This document shows, piece after piece, positions 45,777 through 58,410 of a DNA stretch of 64,000 nucleotides. The stretch covers positions 2,300,179-2,364,178 of the forward strand of contig NW_006767433.1 of NCBI RefSeq assembly GCF_000264995.1. Direction: 5' to 3'. The notes beneath the pieces are model-generated. The model had not been told where the DNA came from. It saw only the letters and a list, made by a program, of their open reading frames with translations, and did not search any database. How positions within the stretch are numbered: position 1 is the stretch's first letter; each line of letters starts with the position of its first letter. The DNA is from Punctularia strigosozonata HHB-11173 SS5. Its lineage: Eukaryota; Basidiomycota; Agaricomycetes; Corticiales; Punctulariaceae. The position numbers and the translations under genes were made by a program.

Positions 45777-47575
45777 ATGGCCGCCACCGTCGGCCCTCCC
45801 GCACCTGCACCGCCCAGGCCCTCGTCCACATCTCCCCGGAGGCTCGAGGTATGGTGGAGCAACGCGACCTTTTTCGTCGCGGCCCACGTCGCGGCCCTCG
45901 TCGCCATGTACTATACGCCGCCGTCCCAAGTCCCCCGCGCGACCTTGATCATGGCATTCGCGTTGTGGCAGCTCGCGCAGTTCGGGTACGCGACCACCTC
46001 TTCAATCGTGTGTTGCCGGACCTGAACGAGTCCGCCGCGGCATAGCATCACCATCGGTTACCACCGCCTATGGTCGCACAGAGCGTTCCGGGCAAGCTTC
46101 GGAGTCAGGGTAGCTCTCGCCACGCTCGGCTCGAGTGCTTTTCAAGGTTCCATCAAGTGGTGGTACGCCCCTTCCACGTCTTTTGTATTCGACACCTGCT
46201 CAACCATGTCCAGGTGCCTGCGTCACCGCTTACACCATGTACGCTTCTTCTTTCAATCAACCTCGTCGCGTGTCTCTGAGAAGCATATTGCAGCGTTTCA
46301 CGGACGATCCCGATCATGACCCGTCTGTGTTCCACAACCTTTGCGCGTTCGCAACGTTCTAAAAATGCAATTGCGCGTAGGTACGCCGCCACCAAGGGTC
46401 TGCTGTGGTCACACGTGGGATGGATATTCTTCAAACCCACGTATGAACGGATGGAGCTTGTCGACAGAGAAGACCTGGACAGTGACCCTGGTACGTCCTC
46501 ACGGAGCTCCAAACATCGCCTCAAACGGCTGACGTAATGCATACAGTTGTGCGACTACAACATAAACATTATGGTGAACTCAATTCGTCGGCTGAGGCAC
46601 TCGAGCAGCAATAACATCGTATCCTCTAGTACCTTTGGCCTTGTTCACGGGATTTGTTGTTCCTCCCTTGCTAGGTGCTCTCTGGGGCGACGCTTGGGGT
46701 GCATATGTATACGGTAGCCTTGTTGTTCGAATTCTGAGTAAGTTTTATCTCCCTAATATATGGCAGGGTGCTAACCATGTGTGCAGTATGGCACTGTACC
46801 TTCATCGTCAATTCGTGGGTTTGAGCATCCTAGGTTGTGCATCGTGCGTTACTGACTTTCCATAGATTAGCACATTGGGACGGCCTCCAACTCTTCTCTG
46901 ACGAGAATAGCTCTCGGGGAAACCTTGTATGTGTTGTTCTTCTTGCACACACAGGAAACGACTCATCGCGTGCCGCAGCTCTTCGCATTGCTCACCTGTG
47001 GTGAGGGGAATCACAACTTCCACCATGCGTTCCCCCAGGACTTCCGCGCCGGCCCATCACTCTCGGACTGGGACCCGTCCAAATGGATCATCCTTGTCCT
47101 TCATCGCTTCGGATTAGCCTCTGGTCTCCGTCGGGCACGCTATACCGATATGGAATCCGCCAAAGCATACATGCAGCACAAGCATCACCACGGCGTGCCT
47201 CCGGAGGACAAATCGTTGATCTGGGAAGGTCCCTCGTGGGGTTCTGAGGAGGTGGAAAATTACGTCCGAGGCAAGCCTGGTCGATGCGTCCTGCTCGTGG
47301 ACGATTTTGTCGTGGAAGCAACCGAATACCTCGGAGAGCATGTGAGTGATGCGCCTACCCAGGGTGACGCAGAGTCTGACTCGTTCTTCACGTAGCCCGG
47401 CGGCGCGACCTTGCTCCGCGATTACTCCCTCCGTGTGGACAAGGACACGGACGAGCTCAAGTGGCGAGATGCTAGCTGGGCGTTCGACGGCGGGCTGAAT
47501 CAGCACTCGCGCGCGGCGAAACAACGACTTCGAGAGCTCCGCGTCGCGAAATTGTCAGCTACCGTGCAGTACTGA
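45777..47575 (+). CDS. OLE1: Delta-9 acyl-CoA desaturase with C-terminal cytochrome b5 domain
   Basis: Role: ER membrane di-iron enzyme making palmitoleic and oleic acids, using its own cytochrome b5 tail. Seen: ATG 45777, membrane helix near FFVAAHVAALVAMYYTPP, His box 1 GITIGYHRLWSHRAFRA, His box 2 CLRHRLHHRFTDDPDHDPY split over two exons of 25 and 29 nt (46214-46238, 46294-46322), GLLWSHVGWIFFKP, the NSLAHWDGLQ region and His box 3 GEGNHNFHHAFPQDFRAGP. The b5 domain has the haem motif EHPGG, spliced across an intron, and a second histidine near LNQHSRAAK. The protein ends ATVQY-stop. At least nine introns. Intact. Confidence 0.92.
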
Positions 47576-48106
47576 GATACCTGGTCTCCGGGCTCATCAA
47601 CGCACTTACTTATCCATCGACGTATTCGAAATCACGAGATTACGTGCGTCACTTGTCAGACGAATCCATTCCCTGAAATTTGGGATGACCCGTGCACTAG
47701 CGTCTGACGTATCCTCACAATCGAATAAAGCGTGGAGATCTCAGGACGAAAGACGCAAGCGAGGCGTAGAGCGTCGAAGAAAACCAATTTTACCAATTTC
47801 AAGTCCGTCGTTTAGGTCCACTCATCAAGAGTTCGCTCTGTGTTAGATTTCGCCTGTACATATATTCCTTGTAGCCCCAAGTCGAGTCTGAAGTTCAGCG
47901 TTTCAACGGCGTTTGCGTGTTGTGTGTGCATGTGTGGCATGGGGTCATCACAGTCACGTGCACGGCGACCGCTCAAATGGGCTCCCCGGCCAAGGCGGCC
48001 CCGTCAAGTCCAGCAGCCCAGATAGCCCAAACCCGGCACCGCGCAGGTCAGATAGCGAACGTCTACCTTCCCAAGTGACCAACGCAAGCGCAGATAATCC
48101 GTGGCC
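47576..48106. other. Intergenic between the desaturase and bromodomain genes
   Basis: About 530 bp, no gene seen. It holds the desaturase 3' flank and the promoter of the bromodomain gene. Confidence 0.5.
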
Positions 48107-50279
48107 ATGTCGAAGCGCGAGCTCGGCGCGATCTCCAACGGCGCCGCGGTGGACGTCGATGCTCCGCGAGCGAAACGACACCGTGCAGGCACAGCCTCTA
48201 GTCCGCCAGAAGAAGAGGCAGGAGGAGAATTGATAGATGTAGTGAAGACCGAGGATGAAGAGCAGCAGCAGGCAGTATCAGTGGGGGGAGACACGGAGAA
48301 GGATGAGGAGGTCAAGGAGCAGGGGCTGAAGCTTTGGCAGACGGTTAAGGATGCGGTCAACAAAGAGTGCGCACGCTTCGCTCTTTCCTCTCTGGCTCCC
48401 TGATCATGACTCTGACGTCGCTTTTTGTCGCTATGCATTGTTCAGAGGCCGAACTCTCTCTCACAGCTTCCTGCAGCTACCGTCCAAACGGCAATATCCC
48501 GACTACTACCAGCTCATCAAACGACCGATAGCACTGAAGAACATCAAATCGCAACTTGACAGCGGACAGTACGAATCTCTGGAGGACGTCAAGCAGGATC
48601 TCGAGCAGTGTTTTGCCAATGCGAAGAAGTATAACATGAGGGAGAGTCAGATATGGAAGGATGCCAAACATCTGCATGTAAGCGCTTGCGTCCACGGTGA
48701 CTTCGACTTGCTAACGCCCGTCATCTCTCAAGAAACTCGTCAAGAAAGAATACGCGAAGATGACCGGCCAAGAAGAGGAAGAAGCTCACGACGATGCCCA
48801 TGGCGAAGGGGGCGAAGGGGAAGGCGAGAAAAGACAGAAGGTACCCAACCTATACCGACAGATGAAGGCAAAGATGCAGAAATTGGTTTCGAAAACCGAC
48901 GAGAAGTGAGCCCGGATTGTGCTACGGTGATCCTCGCTGACATTTTGGCAGTGGCCGTGTACTCTCCACCGAATTCATGGAGCTACCTTCGAAGAAACTC
49001 TGGCCGGAGTACTACAAGGTGATCAAGAAACCTATGTGTTTCGAATTCATCTTCGTAAGCGACTTCCACCTTCGCATATCAAACGAAGACATTGATCATG
49101 TCCTAGAAAAAGGTCAAGCGTAAGGAATATACAAATTCAGCGGACTTCGCGGCAGACGTCGAGTTGGTCTTCGATAATGCCCTTGAATTCAATGCCGATC
49201 ATACGCCGATATGGGAAGACGCCGTCTCCCTCAGGGTGAGCAGCCATCCTGACGATGTCGTGCATCCTCTTATCTCTATATAGACGTTCTTCGCTAAACT
49301 CATGTCCGAGCTGCCGGCCGAGTTTGCTCTACCCCAATACGCGCCTGCTCCGAAGATTAAACTCAAGCCTAGCATACCAGCTACACCTTTAGCTCCCATC
49401 CAGCAGGCGGATAACTCCGGTCAAGCTCCCCTCGTTCGTTTGCCTGGAGGACAAGGAATACCGAATACTGCTGCTATCACGATTCCCGCAGCATACCCTA
49501 CCATCGCCCCTGCTGTTGCCCCATCTTCTTCGACGAGCCTTCCTGTGATGGCAAACCGAGGTCCAAGTGCTAGCGCCGCCCCTCCCCCGCAATACGCCGC
49601 CTCGACGAGCACTTATCCGCATTATTATCCAAGCAATTATCAACCTCTTTTGGCCGCGGCAAGCTCCCCTGTGGTGACAAATGGTGCTACTGCATCTCCT
49701 GCAGTACCGCCTGCGGTGTCCGAGTCATCCGGATCATCCACCGACTCATCGCAACGGCTGTTGCGCTCCGTGTCCTTGATAACGCAACCACACGGTCGGA
49801 GGTTGCGACTGCAACATCGCGAAGGGGTGTCAAGCTGGGTGCTTCGTCTGGCTCACACAGAGAAGAATGTTAGCGTAGAAGACGTGTTGTTTTCGGGCCC
49901 CGAAGAGCACGCGAGCGATGACGAGGACGAAGGTGGGGGAATGGGAAACGGAGTGGAGGAGTATGAAGAGGATGCACCCATGAGTCAGAAGAAGGGCAAG
50001 AGTCGTGGTCCGGGACGACCTCCGAAGAGGAAACCGAAGGACAGTTCCTCAGATGCGCCAAAGACGCCGATCAAGGTGAAAACTCAGAACGGCGTCAAGG
50101 TTCCGGTGAAAGATCCTCCTATGCCCTCGCCTGAGGATATACTAGTGAAACTGAATGGCAACCAGCTCAACGCGTCTGAAGGGGACCTTACTTGGCACAC
50201 GGAGGTATCCGCCGGTGCGAATGTGCTCGAGGTGGGAGAGAAAGGTGGTAATACTTGGAAAGTGTACCTCTTTGCATGA
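48107..50279 (+). CDS. RSC4: Tandem-bromodomain protein, Rsc4-like chromatin remodeller subunit
   Basis: Role: reads acetylated histones for an RSC-type SWI/SNF remodeller. Seen: from ATG 48107, a charged N-terminus (KRELGAISNGAAVDVDAPRA). The first bromodomain (HSFLQLPSKRQYPDYYQLIK to CFANAKKYNMRESQIW) carries the acetyl-lysine Asn in KKYN. After an acidic linker comes the second bromodomain (MELPSKKLWPEYYKVIKKPM to FDNALEFNADHTPIWEDAVS), Asn also present. Then a Pro/Ala/Ser-rich region, an AT-hook-like patch (KSRGPGRPPKRKPKD), and a conserved C-terminal domain (WHTEVSAGANVLEVGEKGGN) ending YLFA-stop. Five or so introns in the 5' half only. The Rsc4 assignment rests on two adjacent bromodomains and the C-terminal domain. 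Confidence 0.85.
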
Positions 50280-50392
50280 TCTCGTTGAATAACTTCCGCT
50301 CCGTCAATGGACCATCACCGTCTCGCATGTATGGGTGTTTTCTGTGATTTTAGGCTCTTATTCATTATGTGTGCAATATACTAGCAGTACGT

Positions 50393-52412
50393 CTATTCCC
50401 GCGATAACGGCATAGTGTCCTCTTCTCCTTCAGCGTCATCATCTGAGCTCCCGCTTTCGGGTTCCCGCTCATAATAATGATATCGTCCAGCCTCGAACAT
50501 ATGACTTTGCACATACTCCTCTAGCATTTGCTCACGATTCATCGGTCGTACTTCGTACCCTTCGGAACCGCGACGAACTCTGGGCCGAGGAAGTTCAGGT
50601 TGTTCGTACGCCACAGCTCGTTCATCGCACTCTTCGTCCTCTGTGGCTGACCGATCCGACTCAGATGGCGCGTATCCTGAGATACCCGCTGGGTCGTTGT
50701 AATCCGGATGCCAAGGCGGGACGTCAGATATGGCTTGGGGTCCCTTGATTTGCTGTAGCGGTCTTGACCTGCGGCGCCGCGCTTGAGAGGGGTCAAGGTG
50801 AGGGTTGAGCGCTCCGTTGCCGTAGACCCACGGCGTCTCTGGAAGCTTGAAACCATGCTGTTGTGGGTCGGATTCCGTAGGATCACGCGGAGGCCATGTG
50901 GGTTGCTCATTGGCATCTAGAACGAAAAGGAACGGTTTCAGTAAGGAATAATCAATACAATGAAGGGAGCAGATGTAGAATCTAGTCGTGTATGAGCTCA
51001 CATATTATCGTATCGCATAGCACATCGCACACCTATAGAATACACCATAGGACGGGACTCTGGTATGGCACACCATCATGGCTCGACGATTCGCTTTCCC
51101 GCCGCTCCAAACCCGTGGACTCCGCCCGCGTGACTCGAAGATTGGAGTTCCATCCACTCACCATAATCCGTGGTCATATCATATTTTAGCCCATTTCCAG
51201 GCGGTACTGTGGGGCAGCACCACAAGAGAGGATTGCTACCGAGAACGGACACGACATTGCTTTTGTAACCTAAATCCTGTCAACCCAGGTCAGCAAGAAC
51301 GACATCTCGCATGTATATCCATACATATGGGAATTTGATCTATGCGATGATGTAGTCAGCGAATATCCAAGATGGCCAATGAGTATAATAGACCTCCTGT
51401 ATTTTGCCGCGTCGCACTAATGTAGCAGCTTTGTCCTTTTCCCAACCTTCTATCGTTGTGCTGTTGGCGAGCAAACAATAGAAGTGATAGATGCTACCAA
51501 ATCGTTAGGCTACGTGTACTACAAATTGCATCGAATATGAGATGAACTTCACCTGAAGGCACCAACAGCGCATATGACGGGAACGCAAGTCACATAGTTG
51601 AGGACGATAAATATAAGCTGTAAACAAGCCACCGATGAATCACCATCCTCTAATGAGGAACGCCATACCAACCTCGACGCCAGATGGCTCGTCCTGTGCA
51701 GAAAATATTAGCTTCTATCCATCGACGAAACCAAGACTCACCCAGTAGCCTCGGCCCATGCCCTCAAACACACGGCGGGTAATCACGGTGACGTGATAGA
51801 TGCATGCAACGTCCACGAAGAAGAGAAAACGGATGAAATGGCCGTAGTTTGCAAAACCAATGCAATTGTTAACCCATGGACAGTGATGCTGAGAACAGCA
51901 AAGTTAAGTCGCGCAACTGCCGGGCTGCCATTACAAGCTCACGTCCATCCGCAGCACGCAGCTGAAGCCGATCAGCGTCCCGCTATCAACAGTTCAAGGT
52001 AAACTCACCGCTTGCATTGTTTGCAATGGTGAGCCCTAGGAGGTTTATATGATTGGCAAGTGCGACAGTATCGCGGGGTGCCCGTCAAAGGTTTGACTTC
52101 GTAACCATGCTCAGACTGAACATCCGGTTGCCAGTCCTTCGGCACCTGTCCTGGATCGGTGAGGACACACAGCCAGTAGTTCCAGAGTAGCATTCCAACA
52201 AGAAGGCTGCATCCAATTATCATACACATGAGGCAAGAAGACTGAAGGTATTCATGCGTCACGCACTTGAACGGGCCAAGGAGCGTCATGAGCTCGACTG
52301 AGAGCTCTCGTCCGTACCAAGGCCAAATGATAAATATCTGAGAAGAATAGGCTATGAAAGAAATCAGGGAGAGCGTGAGTCCAACGACAATCCGCCCCAG
52401 CCAGCGGCCCAT
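50393..52412 (-). CDS. PFA4: DHHC palmitoyltransferase Pfa4
   Basis: Role: ER protein S-palmitoyltransferase; yeast Pfa4 modifies chitin synthase Chs3 and amino-acid permeases. Seen: ATG 52410-52412, [20 protein letters not shown] and a second helix ([20 protein letters not shown]). The Cys-rich domain is [20 protein letters not shown], then CVLRMD from a 19-nt exon (51943-51961), then [20 protein letters not shown]. The catalytic motif D-H-H-C is therefore split D|HHC by an intron. The C-terminal cytosolic part ([40 protein letters not shown]) is typical of Pfa4, and the tail is acidic. Stop at 50393-50395. About ten introns; those at 51,000-51,750 were only partly resolved. Confidence 0.88.
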
Positions 52413-52494
52413 AGCAATGTTAGTGTGAAAGCGTGAAGCGTGAAGCGTGAAGTGCTGCGTGAGCCGAGACCGCGTCGACTTGTCTCCTTCCACC

Positions 52495-53622
52495 ATGGCT
52501 TCAAATGGGCCAGCACTGGCGACATCACGACTTTGGTCAACTAGACGGCAAACAACGTCTGCATGGTTGCGCTCGTACTCCATGATGGCGGACGATGTGA
52601 GCTCTGCGCCTGCACAGACGTCCCTTTCCTCCGCTGGACCCGTGCACCGTATTGCCAGCAGCTTGGGCAGCATTTCGCCTCGTACATATTCCTGACACAG
52701 AGATCAATGCAATTGTACTGACTTCATAGCAGCCAATGCACTTTCGCCCGCGACATCTACATTCCGGCGGGGCGCCCCTGTGGCCACAAGTTTCGGCGAC
52801 ATTTCCATTCGTATGTTACTCTACATTGCCCGCGCCATCTGCAATTTGAAATTGAACGTTTTCGCAGCTGAGATAGGCCAGAAGCCGCGTAATGTCAATC
52901 AAGCCCTGAAAAGGGCCGCGAATATGGGTCCTACTTCGCTTGCTGGGCGTCTGGCACTAAACCAACTCGAGAAAAGAGGTGCTGCCCCTTCGTCGGAGCC
53001 GACTGTGCAACATGGGCACTGGGACCGGCCTTCCGAATACACCTCGCGTAACAAGAATCTCAGTACCGGGGCTATACCTTCTGTACCTACGACATGGAAC
53101 AGCGGCGGTGCAACTGGTAGAGAACAAAACACGTGGAGCGGACGGCAGGCCACAAGAAATGGGAGATCGGTTTCCTCCCGGCGTATTGATGCAAAATTGA
53201 CGAGCAAGAAACAGCAAAACGCGCACCGCGCGCAAGGGCTGTTGCGTCGGCCAAAGGTGGTCGAGAAGGAGGAGGAGGATGGTGTTGTGGAAGATGTGCG
53301 TGACAACATCATGGAGGCGGAAAATGTCGAAGAACAACTCCCATTACGAGTTGAGATGGGTGGTCACAAGCAGGGTGTTGCTCACACCATTGGCATTCGC
53401 GGCACAGCTCGTAAATCACAAACAGTGGCCAAACACTCGGGGCAAAACGATCCCCTCAATGTGCTTCCAATGCCGGACTCCCCATCGAGCAGCCTGAGCG
53501 TCGCTCGCATGCACCTCGCCAGGAACAGGGATATGTCTTCTGCGCAGAAGCAACGAGCGCTGGCCGTTGTCGGGCAGACTGTCGGGTCACAATCGGGCAC
53601 GGTTCAAATGAAGATCGCATAA
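52495..53622 (+). CDS. Putative mitochondrial protein of unknown function
   Basis: Not recognised. Seen: three exons rebuild one frame. Exon 1 from ATG 52495 (good context CACCATGG) reads [20 protein letters not shown], Arg/Ser/Thr-rich without acidic residues, followed by [10 protein letters not shown], which fits a mitochondrial presequence. Exon 2 starts after a 48-nt intron with a clear branch-like sequence (ACTGACTTCATAG) and leads into [20 protein letters not shown]. Exon 3 continues with [20 protein letters not shown], a basic low-complexity middle ([20 protein letters not shown]), and ends [20 protein letters not shown]. About 335 residues in all, with no enzyme motif. Starts only 82 bp from Pfa4 in the opposite direction. 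Confidence 0.6.
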
Positions 53623-53772
53623 TCCGCGACGTATTCATACCAAGCCCATTGTCATCAGAAATTCGTAGTGGGACGATTCTAAATTAGAGACAACAAGTAA
53701 TAAGATACATCTTCCACGCATCAGAGCGGATGAGGCCAAAAGTACCAATCAGACAGATAGCGGTTGCTCCAC

Positions 53773-56093
53773 TCACTCGCCCACTGACAATGTCATGGAC
53801 TCAACTTCGGGCTCAGGACCTCGTACCTCGCTCATGGAGTGCCCCGGCACTGGGCCTTGAACTTGCGGATTTCCCTCATCACGTCCTGGGGTCATCGAGG
53901 GCATTGAGATATTGCCCTTAGCGTTGGCCTCCTCGTAATCATTCATCCTAGCGTGGCCTAACGGAGCTTCCGGTGTTGCTCGACCAGTACTGGCTGAGTC
54001 ACCGGGTGCAGTGTCATCGATTTCCATCGCTTTAGGGCTTTCAGAATCGGGTTCTAGTTCATCTTCCTCGCCATCGGGATACCGTACCCAGTATGGAAGT
54101 GCGAATTCGTGGATTTTGTCGACGCCGGATGGTATCCTTGCCCCGAATGCGTTGCGACCTCCCTGTCGCTCTTTAGCTGCCGCCGACTTGCGCATGGCCG
54201 CGAGGACTAGGCAGCCGGGTCCAGCTGCGCGATTCCGAGCGCGAGTGCCCACGGATATAGACTCCTCTGCACCAGAAATGATTGAAGCTGTGCGATTTTC
54301 GGACAGGGAAATATGGCTTGCGCGACGTTTCTTGCGCGGTTGCGGCGCAGAGATAGTCTCCAACGGAATGTCTTCTGCTTCCTTGTTATCCAATTCCGCC
54401 ATTTCTGCGGCCGAAAGGAAGCGACCATTCGCCCCTCTGATGGCCTTGCCTGCTAAGACCTGAAGGACTCTCGGATGGTTGGTCATGTTCCGTTTCATTG
54501 CGGGGCTATAGGGGCTCCGCACAGGAGCAGACATAGGGGCCTGCCTTCGCCTTCTAGTCGTGGAAGCTGGACCAGCGGATGCCGGTGCAGGTGTGGTGCG
54601 GTCGGAGCCGGAAGACTCCTTAGCAGGCACTTTGATCGTTAGCATGACGCCGTTTGCCTTCCCGTCCCCGTACAATGCTTCTTCCGATTCGTACTCGGTT
54701 TCACCGTCGCCTACGCGGGGAGCTGCGTCCTGTGGTTCATTCCCCACAATGGAGCCCGCATCCGGTGTGCCCACCGACGTTGCATCCAGGGACCGCTGTT
54801 TCACGCGCCCCGGAGGATGTCCAAACTGGCGATTGATCGCATTGACAAGGGACGCAGCCGCATCAGCAGCCGTATCAGGTGGGTGATTTCTCTTCGGCCC
54901 CTGTGCTCGCTGTCTCGACTTCTGCGGTTTGCGCGCAGGCGAAACAGGTTCCTCTTCATCCAATGTTATCTTCTCAGTTCGCTTGACGAACTTGCTGCCG
55001 TTCACTGAATCCTGTTTAATCACTTGTTGCCTCTTCGCATCATCCCGACTCTGCTGCTTCTTTTCCGGCCGCTCCGACGAGAAAGTCTGCTGTTGGTCCA
55101 CGCTGGGAGTCGTAGGTGTAGATACATCCTTAGCCACGCTGATTTTTTTCTCCGCGGCACGAGGACGATCCGGGGGTAGTAAGATTCGATAGCGCTCCTC
55201 GAGACCCTCTGCAATCTGAAGCATTTCCCTCCGTCGCCGTTCGCCTTCTTGGATACTGGCAATGCTATGCGGATATCCAGCAGCGCTGCTGAGTTCCTCA
55301 GATAATTCATCGTATCGAGGCGGGGGGGCGGAAAAAGAAGAGGCCGGGAGGGCAAGGAAGGCGGAAATCTCCATGTTGCGGAGTTGGTCGATGCGTTCCT
55401 TGAGTTTGTAGTGTTCGTGCTTGAGTTTCTCTTTTTCGCGAAGCCGTTGGCGTTTCTCGAATGCCTCGTATTTCCGGTGTCGTTTTTCATAAACAGAGTC
55501 GGAAGTGTCCACTGTTTCCTACGTGCCAGATCATGTCAGTCACGCCCCTCCAGAATTAAGGTCAAATACCTCCTGTGATCCTCTTGGTCGAAAGCGGCCG
55601 CCTACTGCTGCATCGTCGGATAGATTGATGTAGTGGGGGACCTGTATGGTCTCCTGAGCCCTACAAGCTGCAATAACCTCTGGCCTATCGAAGTAACGGC
55701 CGTATGCGGTGGTATTGAGCTCAACCTTGAAGGTGTCGGACGTAGATGACGAGGGCACCAGTGAAGAGTCGGTGGTGAACACGAACTTGGTTTCGGCGGG
55801 AATGAGTGGTTTATCTTCGACTGTTTGCGCGGTTGGACTTAGCACACGAATAGGCATAAAGAGGGTATATACGCACATCTCCGTAGCTGCGCGTCCAGGA
55901 TCATCTGGTCCACATTCGTACTGCCAATGCCAAGCCCACCTCGACGAGTTCGGGAGGGAAGAACACGCTTTTGGCGTGTCTGCATCGTAGGTTTCGGTGA
56001 GGAAGTAGCTCTATCGCCGACCGCGTCGACTTGACGCTTTTTGCCTTGGGACTTGCTCAGGGCAGTCGCGGCCGGAGGAGGGGACATCACCAT
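53773..56093 (-). CDS. Basic coiled-coil nuclear protein, possibly Sas4-like
   Basis: Seen: ATG 56091-56093 (MVMSPPPAATALSKSQGKKR), a basic N-terminus, then SDTFKVELNTTAYGRYFDRP and ETIQVPHYINLSDDAAVGGR. A strongly charged helix follows (SVYEKRHRKYEAFEKRQRLR, KEKLKHEHYKLKERIDQLRN). The ~450-residue Ser/Arg/Pro-rich remainder carries several basic clusters (ARKPQKSRQRAQGPKRNHPP) and LPYWVRYPDGEEDELEPDSE. Known: Sas4-type subunits of histone acetyltransferase complexes contain a comparable K/R/E-rich helix preceded by SLYHKLHRR-type sequence. The match here is only by general pattern, so chromatin function is a suggestion. Two or three introns lie near the 5' end. Stop at 53773-53775. Confidence 0.6.
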
Positions 56094-56279
56094 GGTGGAG
56101 CCGCAAGTGAACAGCGTTCCAGTGATGGTATTGCAAGCTACAGCGACTGTTCCTGTGGTGAAGTTGAGGCTATGGCACACGTGCCACGGTCCCCAAATAT
56201 TGCACAGGTATTGAGTTAATACTGCTACTCAGCGCAACAAACAAATAGTAGTGCCTACGGAGCGAAGCGCTATGGCAAG

Positions 56280-58224
56280 CTAATTGTGATTGTCTTTCTG
56301 TACCTCGTAATTTACACTATCCGACCACGCCGAGGAACTCCACCCTCTCCCGACGCTCGCATGTCCGGGCGATCCTAGACCATACTGATGCCCCATGCCA
56401 AAAGAGGCAGCGAATCGCGGGTTGATGTGCGGTTGTATGAATGGATCGACATGAGGTTGTTGGTAGTATAACTGCTGTCCGTAAGAGAACGGACTCTGGT
56501 GAATCCAGACATCATTCGCCGGATAAGTAGGCTGTTGGACGTTGGTGGGGCCGTGAACGTCCAAATACTGGCCTGTAGCTCTGGCAATAGCTTGTGAAGT
56601 CGGTGACAGAGGCCGATGAGAGGACATCCCTGGAGCGTGGGCTGCATATGTTTGCTGCCGCTGCGAGGTGCCCCAAGCCCGTTGGGCAGTGTCACTGGTC
56701 AAATGCGGGCCACGATTTGATGATGTATGTCGGACATCTCTTCGCGAGTCCCGATTAACCCCGCGACCACGATTACCTCGAGGTCGATTATCCTCCCGGC
56801 GCTGACCGCGGCCACGGCCACGACCACGAATGGCATCTCGATCCCGAGAATACTCTGCAGCACGTTGAAGTTGCGAGTCTTCAAAGGGTCCTTCTCCGCA
56901 AGAGTTGACGGCGGTGGTGGTGAAGTGAGACTGATGCTCAAACACGGACGTCGGTGGTTCACTGGAAGGAACTCCTTGGTCGATATCGGTCCCATACACG
57001 TCCGAGTAAGGGTCATCGTATGGAAGCGGTGCTGCTCGCGAAGGCCCGGCGACAGCATCACCATCGTAAGGTCCAAACTGATCGTAAGGATTGCCATCGT
57101 ACGTAGGTTCGCCAGCAAGATCTTGGTCCCGCATCTGTGAAGGAGTAGGAGTGGTGTGCCTTGATGGTATAACGGACCCAGCACGCGAATCCGAGCGCCT
57201 GGGGCACCACGTCAGTGTACCGGACAAGAGCTTAAAGATATGGCGCGTACCTCCGTTTCATCTTGGCTGCCCTCTTGAAGGCAGCTTCTTCCTCGTCGTC
57301 AGAGAAATCAAGCTCGTGAGCGGCGGGTTCTTCGTCGTGGATATTACTTGCGTCGCTCCCCTTCGAGTGTTTCAACTCGTTGAGAAAAACGAAATGGCTG
57401 CGGCGAGGGACATGGAAAACGGGCTGGGATACCTGCACTTTACCAGGTACAAGGGGATAGGAGTCGTTGAATTGAACCTGGTATAAAGGTTGATGTGTTG
57501 GTCCAAATGTCTCGTAGATCTGATCACACAATTAGAGGAACGGTGCCAAACTGAATGTCCGGAACTCGCACATAACCGAGGACCCTTCGGTCCTCCAGAA
57601 CCAATAATGTCTCGCTGTCCAGAGCCTTCTCTGACGCGCGGCCGGTGACAGGAGCCGGGATTCCTTTGATGACCACAGTCTGAGGAAGAACAGTCATCAC
57701 TTCGCCAACTTTTTCCAATTCTTCATCGGAAGGAACCTCGGAGGCTTCTGGGATGGTGATAGCCAGTTCCGTGATTTCATGCTGTGTTTTCAGATAGCCT
57801 TGCGGTTTCAGCCCGCTGTCCTCGCCGTCTTCATCTTCAGCAGCAAGATCAATGTTGGCTCGTTTCCCAGGGTGCGAGGCCTTGCCGGATATTGACTGGT
57901 CTGATTCAGAATCAGAGGAAGAAGAGTCATCTTCCAAGTCGGAGTCCAATGGGCTGAGAGGGCGGTCACTCCCTGGTGAATTCGGAAACGACGTGCGACG
58001 TACTCAGTATCTTCGTGGTCCGATATACACTTGAGGCGAGCTTCTACTTCGTCTTCGCTATCGACGTCTCCGTTGGAACTTGCGATGTCTTCGTCAGATC
58101 GCTCTGCTTCACGAATTCCCTTGGGGAAGGCCGGGGGAGGTGGAATCTCCCCAATAAGCTCATTAATCAAGAGTAGGTCTTGTGGCAAGGTCGAAGGCGC
58201 CTTGAAACCGTCGACATTATCCAT
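56280..58224 (-). CDS. NAF1: H/ACA ribonucleoprotein assembly factor Naf1
   Basis: Role: binds Cbf5/dyskerin during H/ACA snoRNP assembly in the nucleus and is later replaced by Gar1. Seen: ATG 58222-58224 (MDNVDGFKAPSTLPQDLLLI), an acidic Ser-rich region, and the Gar1/Naf1 core barrel: VGEVMTVLPQTVVIKGIPAP, ALDSETLLVLEDRRVLGYV, then spliced YETFGPTHQPLYQVQFNDSY and GKVQVSQPVFHVPRRSHFVF. A long C-terminal region follows with DEEPAAHELDFSDDEEEAAF and RGRG-type repeats (RGRGRGRGQRREDNRPRGNR), typical RNA-binding RGG sequence. Stop TAG 56280-56282. Intron number about five. An ATG further upstream is in frame but less conserved, so 58224 was chosen. Confidence 0.87.
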
Positions 58225-58410
58225 GGTATGCAGAGGAATGGCGCGAATTCGAGCAACTCGGGGGGCCAAAATCATTGACAGGAGCTCATGTGATCGTCTT
58301 CGCGCCAATCAAGACGCGATGAATAAAGCTTGAAATTTAGCACCGCCACTGCCAGCGTCCGAGCCCCTTCGTCACGTCAAGTCCCGCAAAGCGTCAACTT
58401 CTCAATAGTC

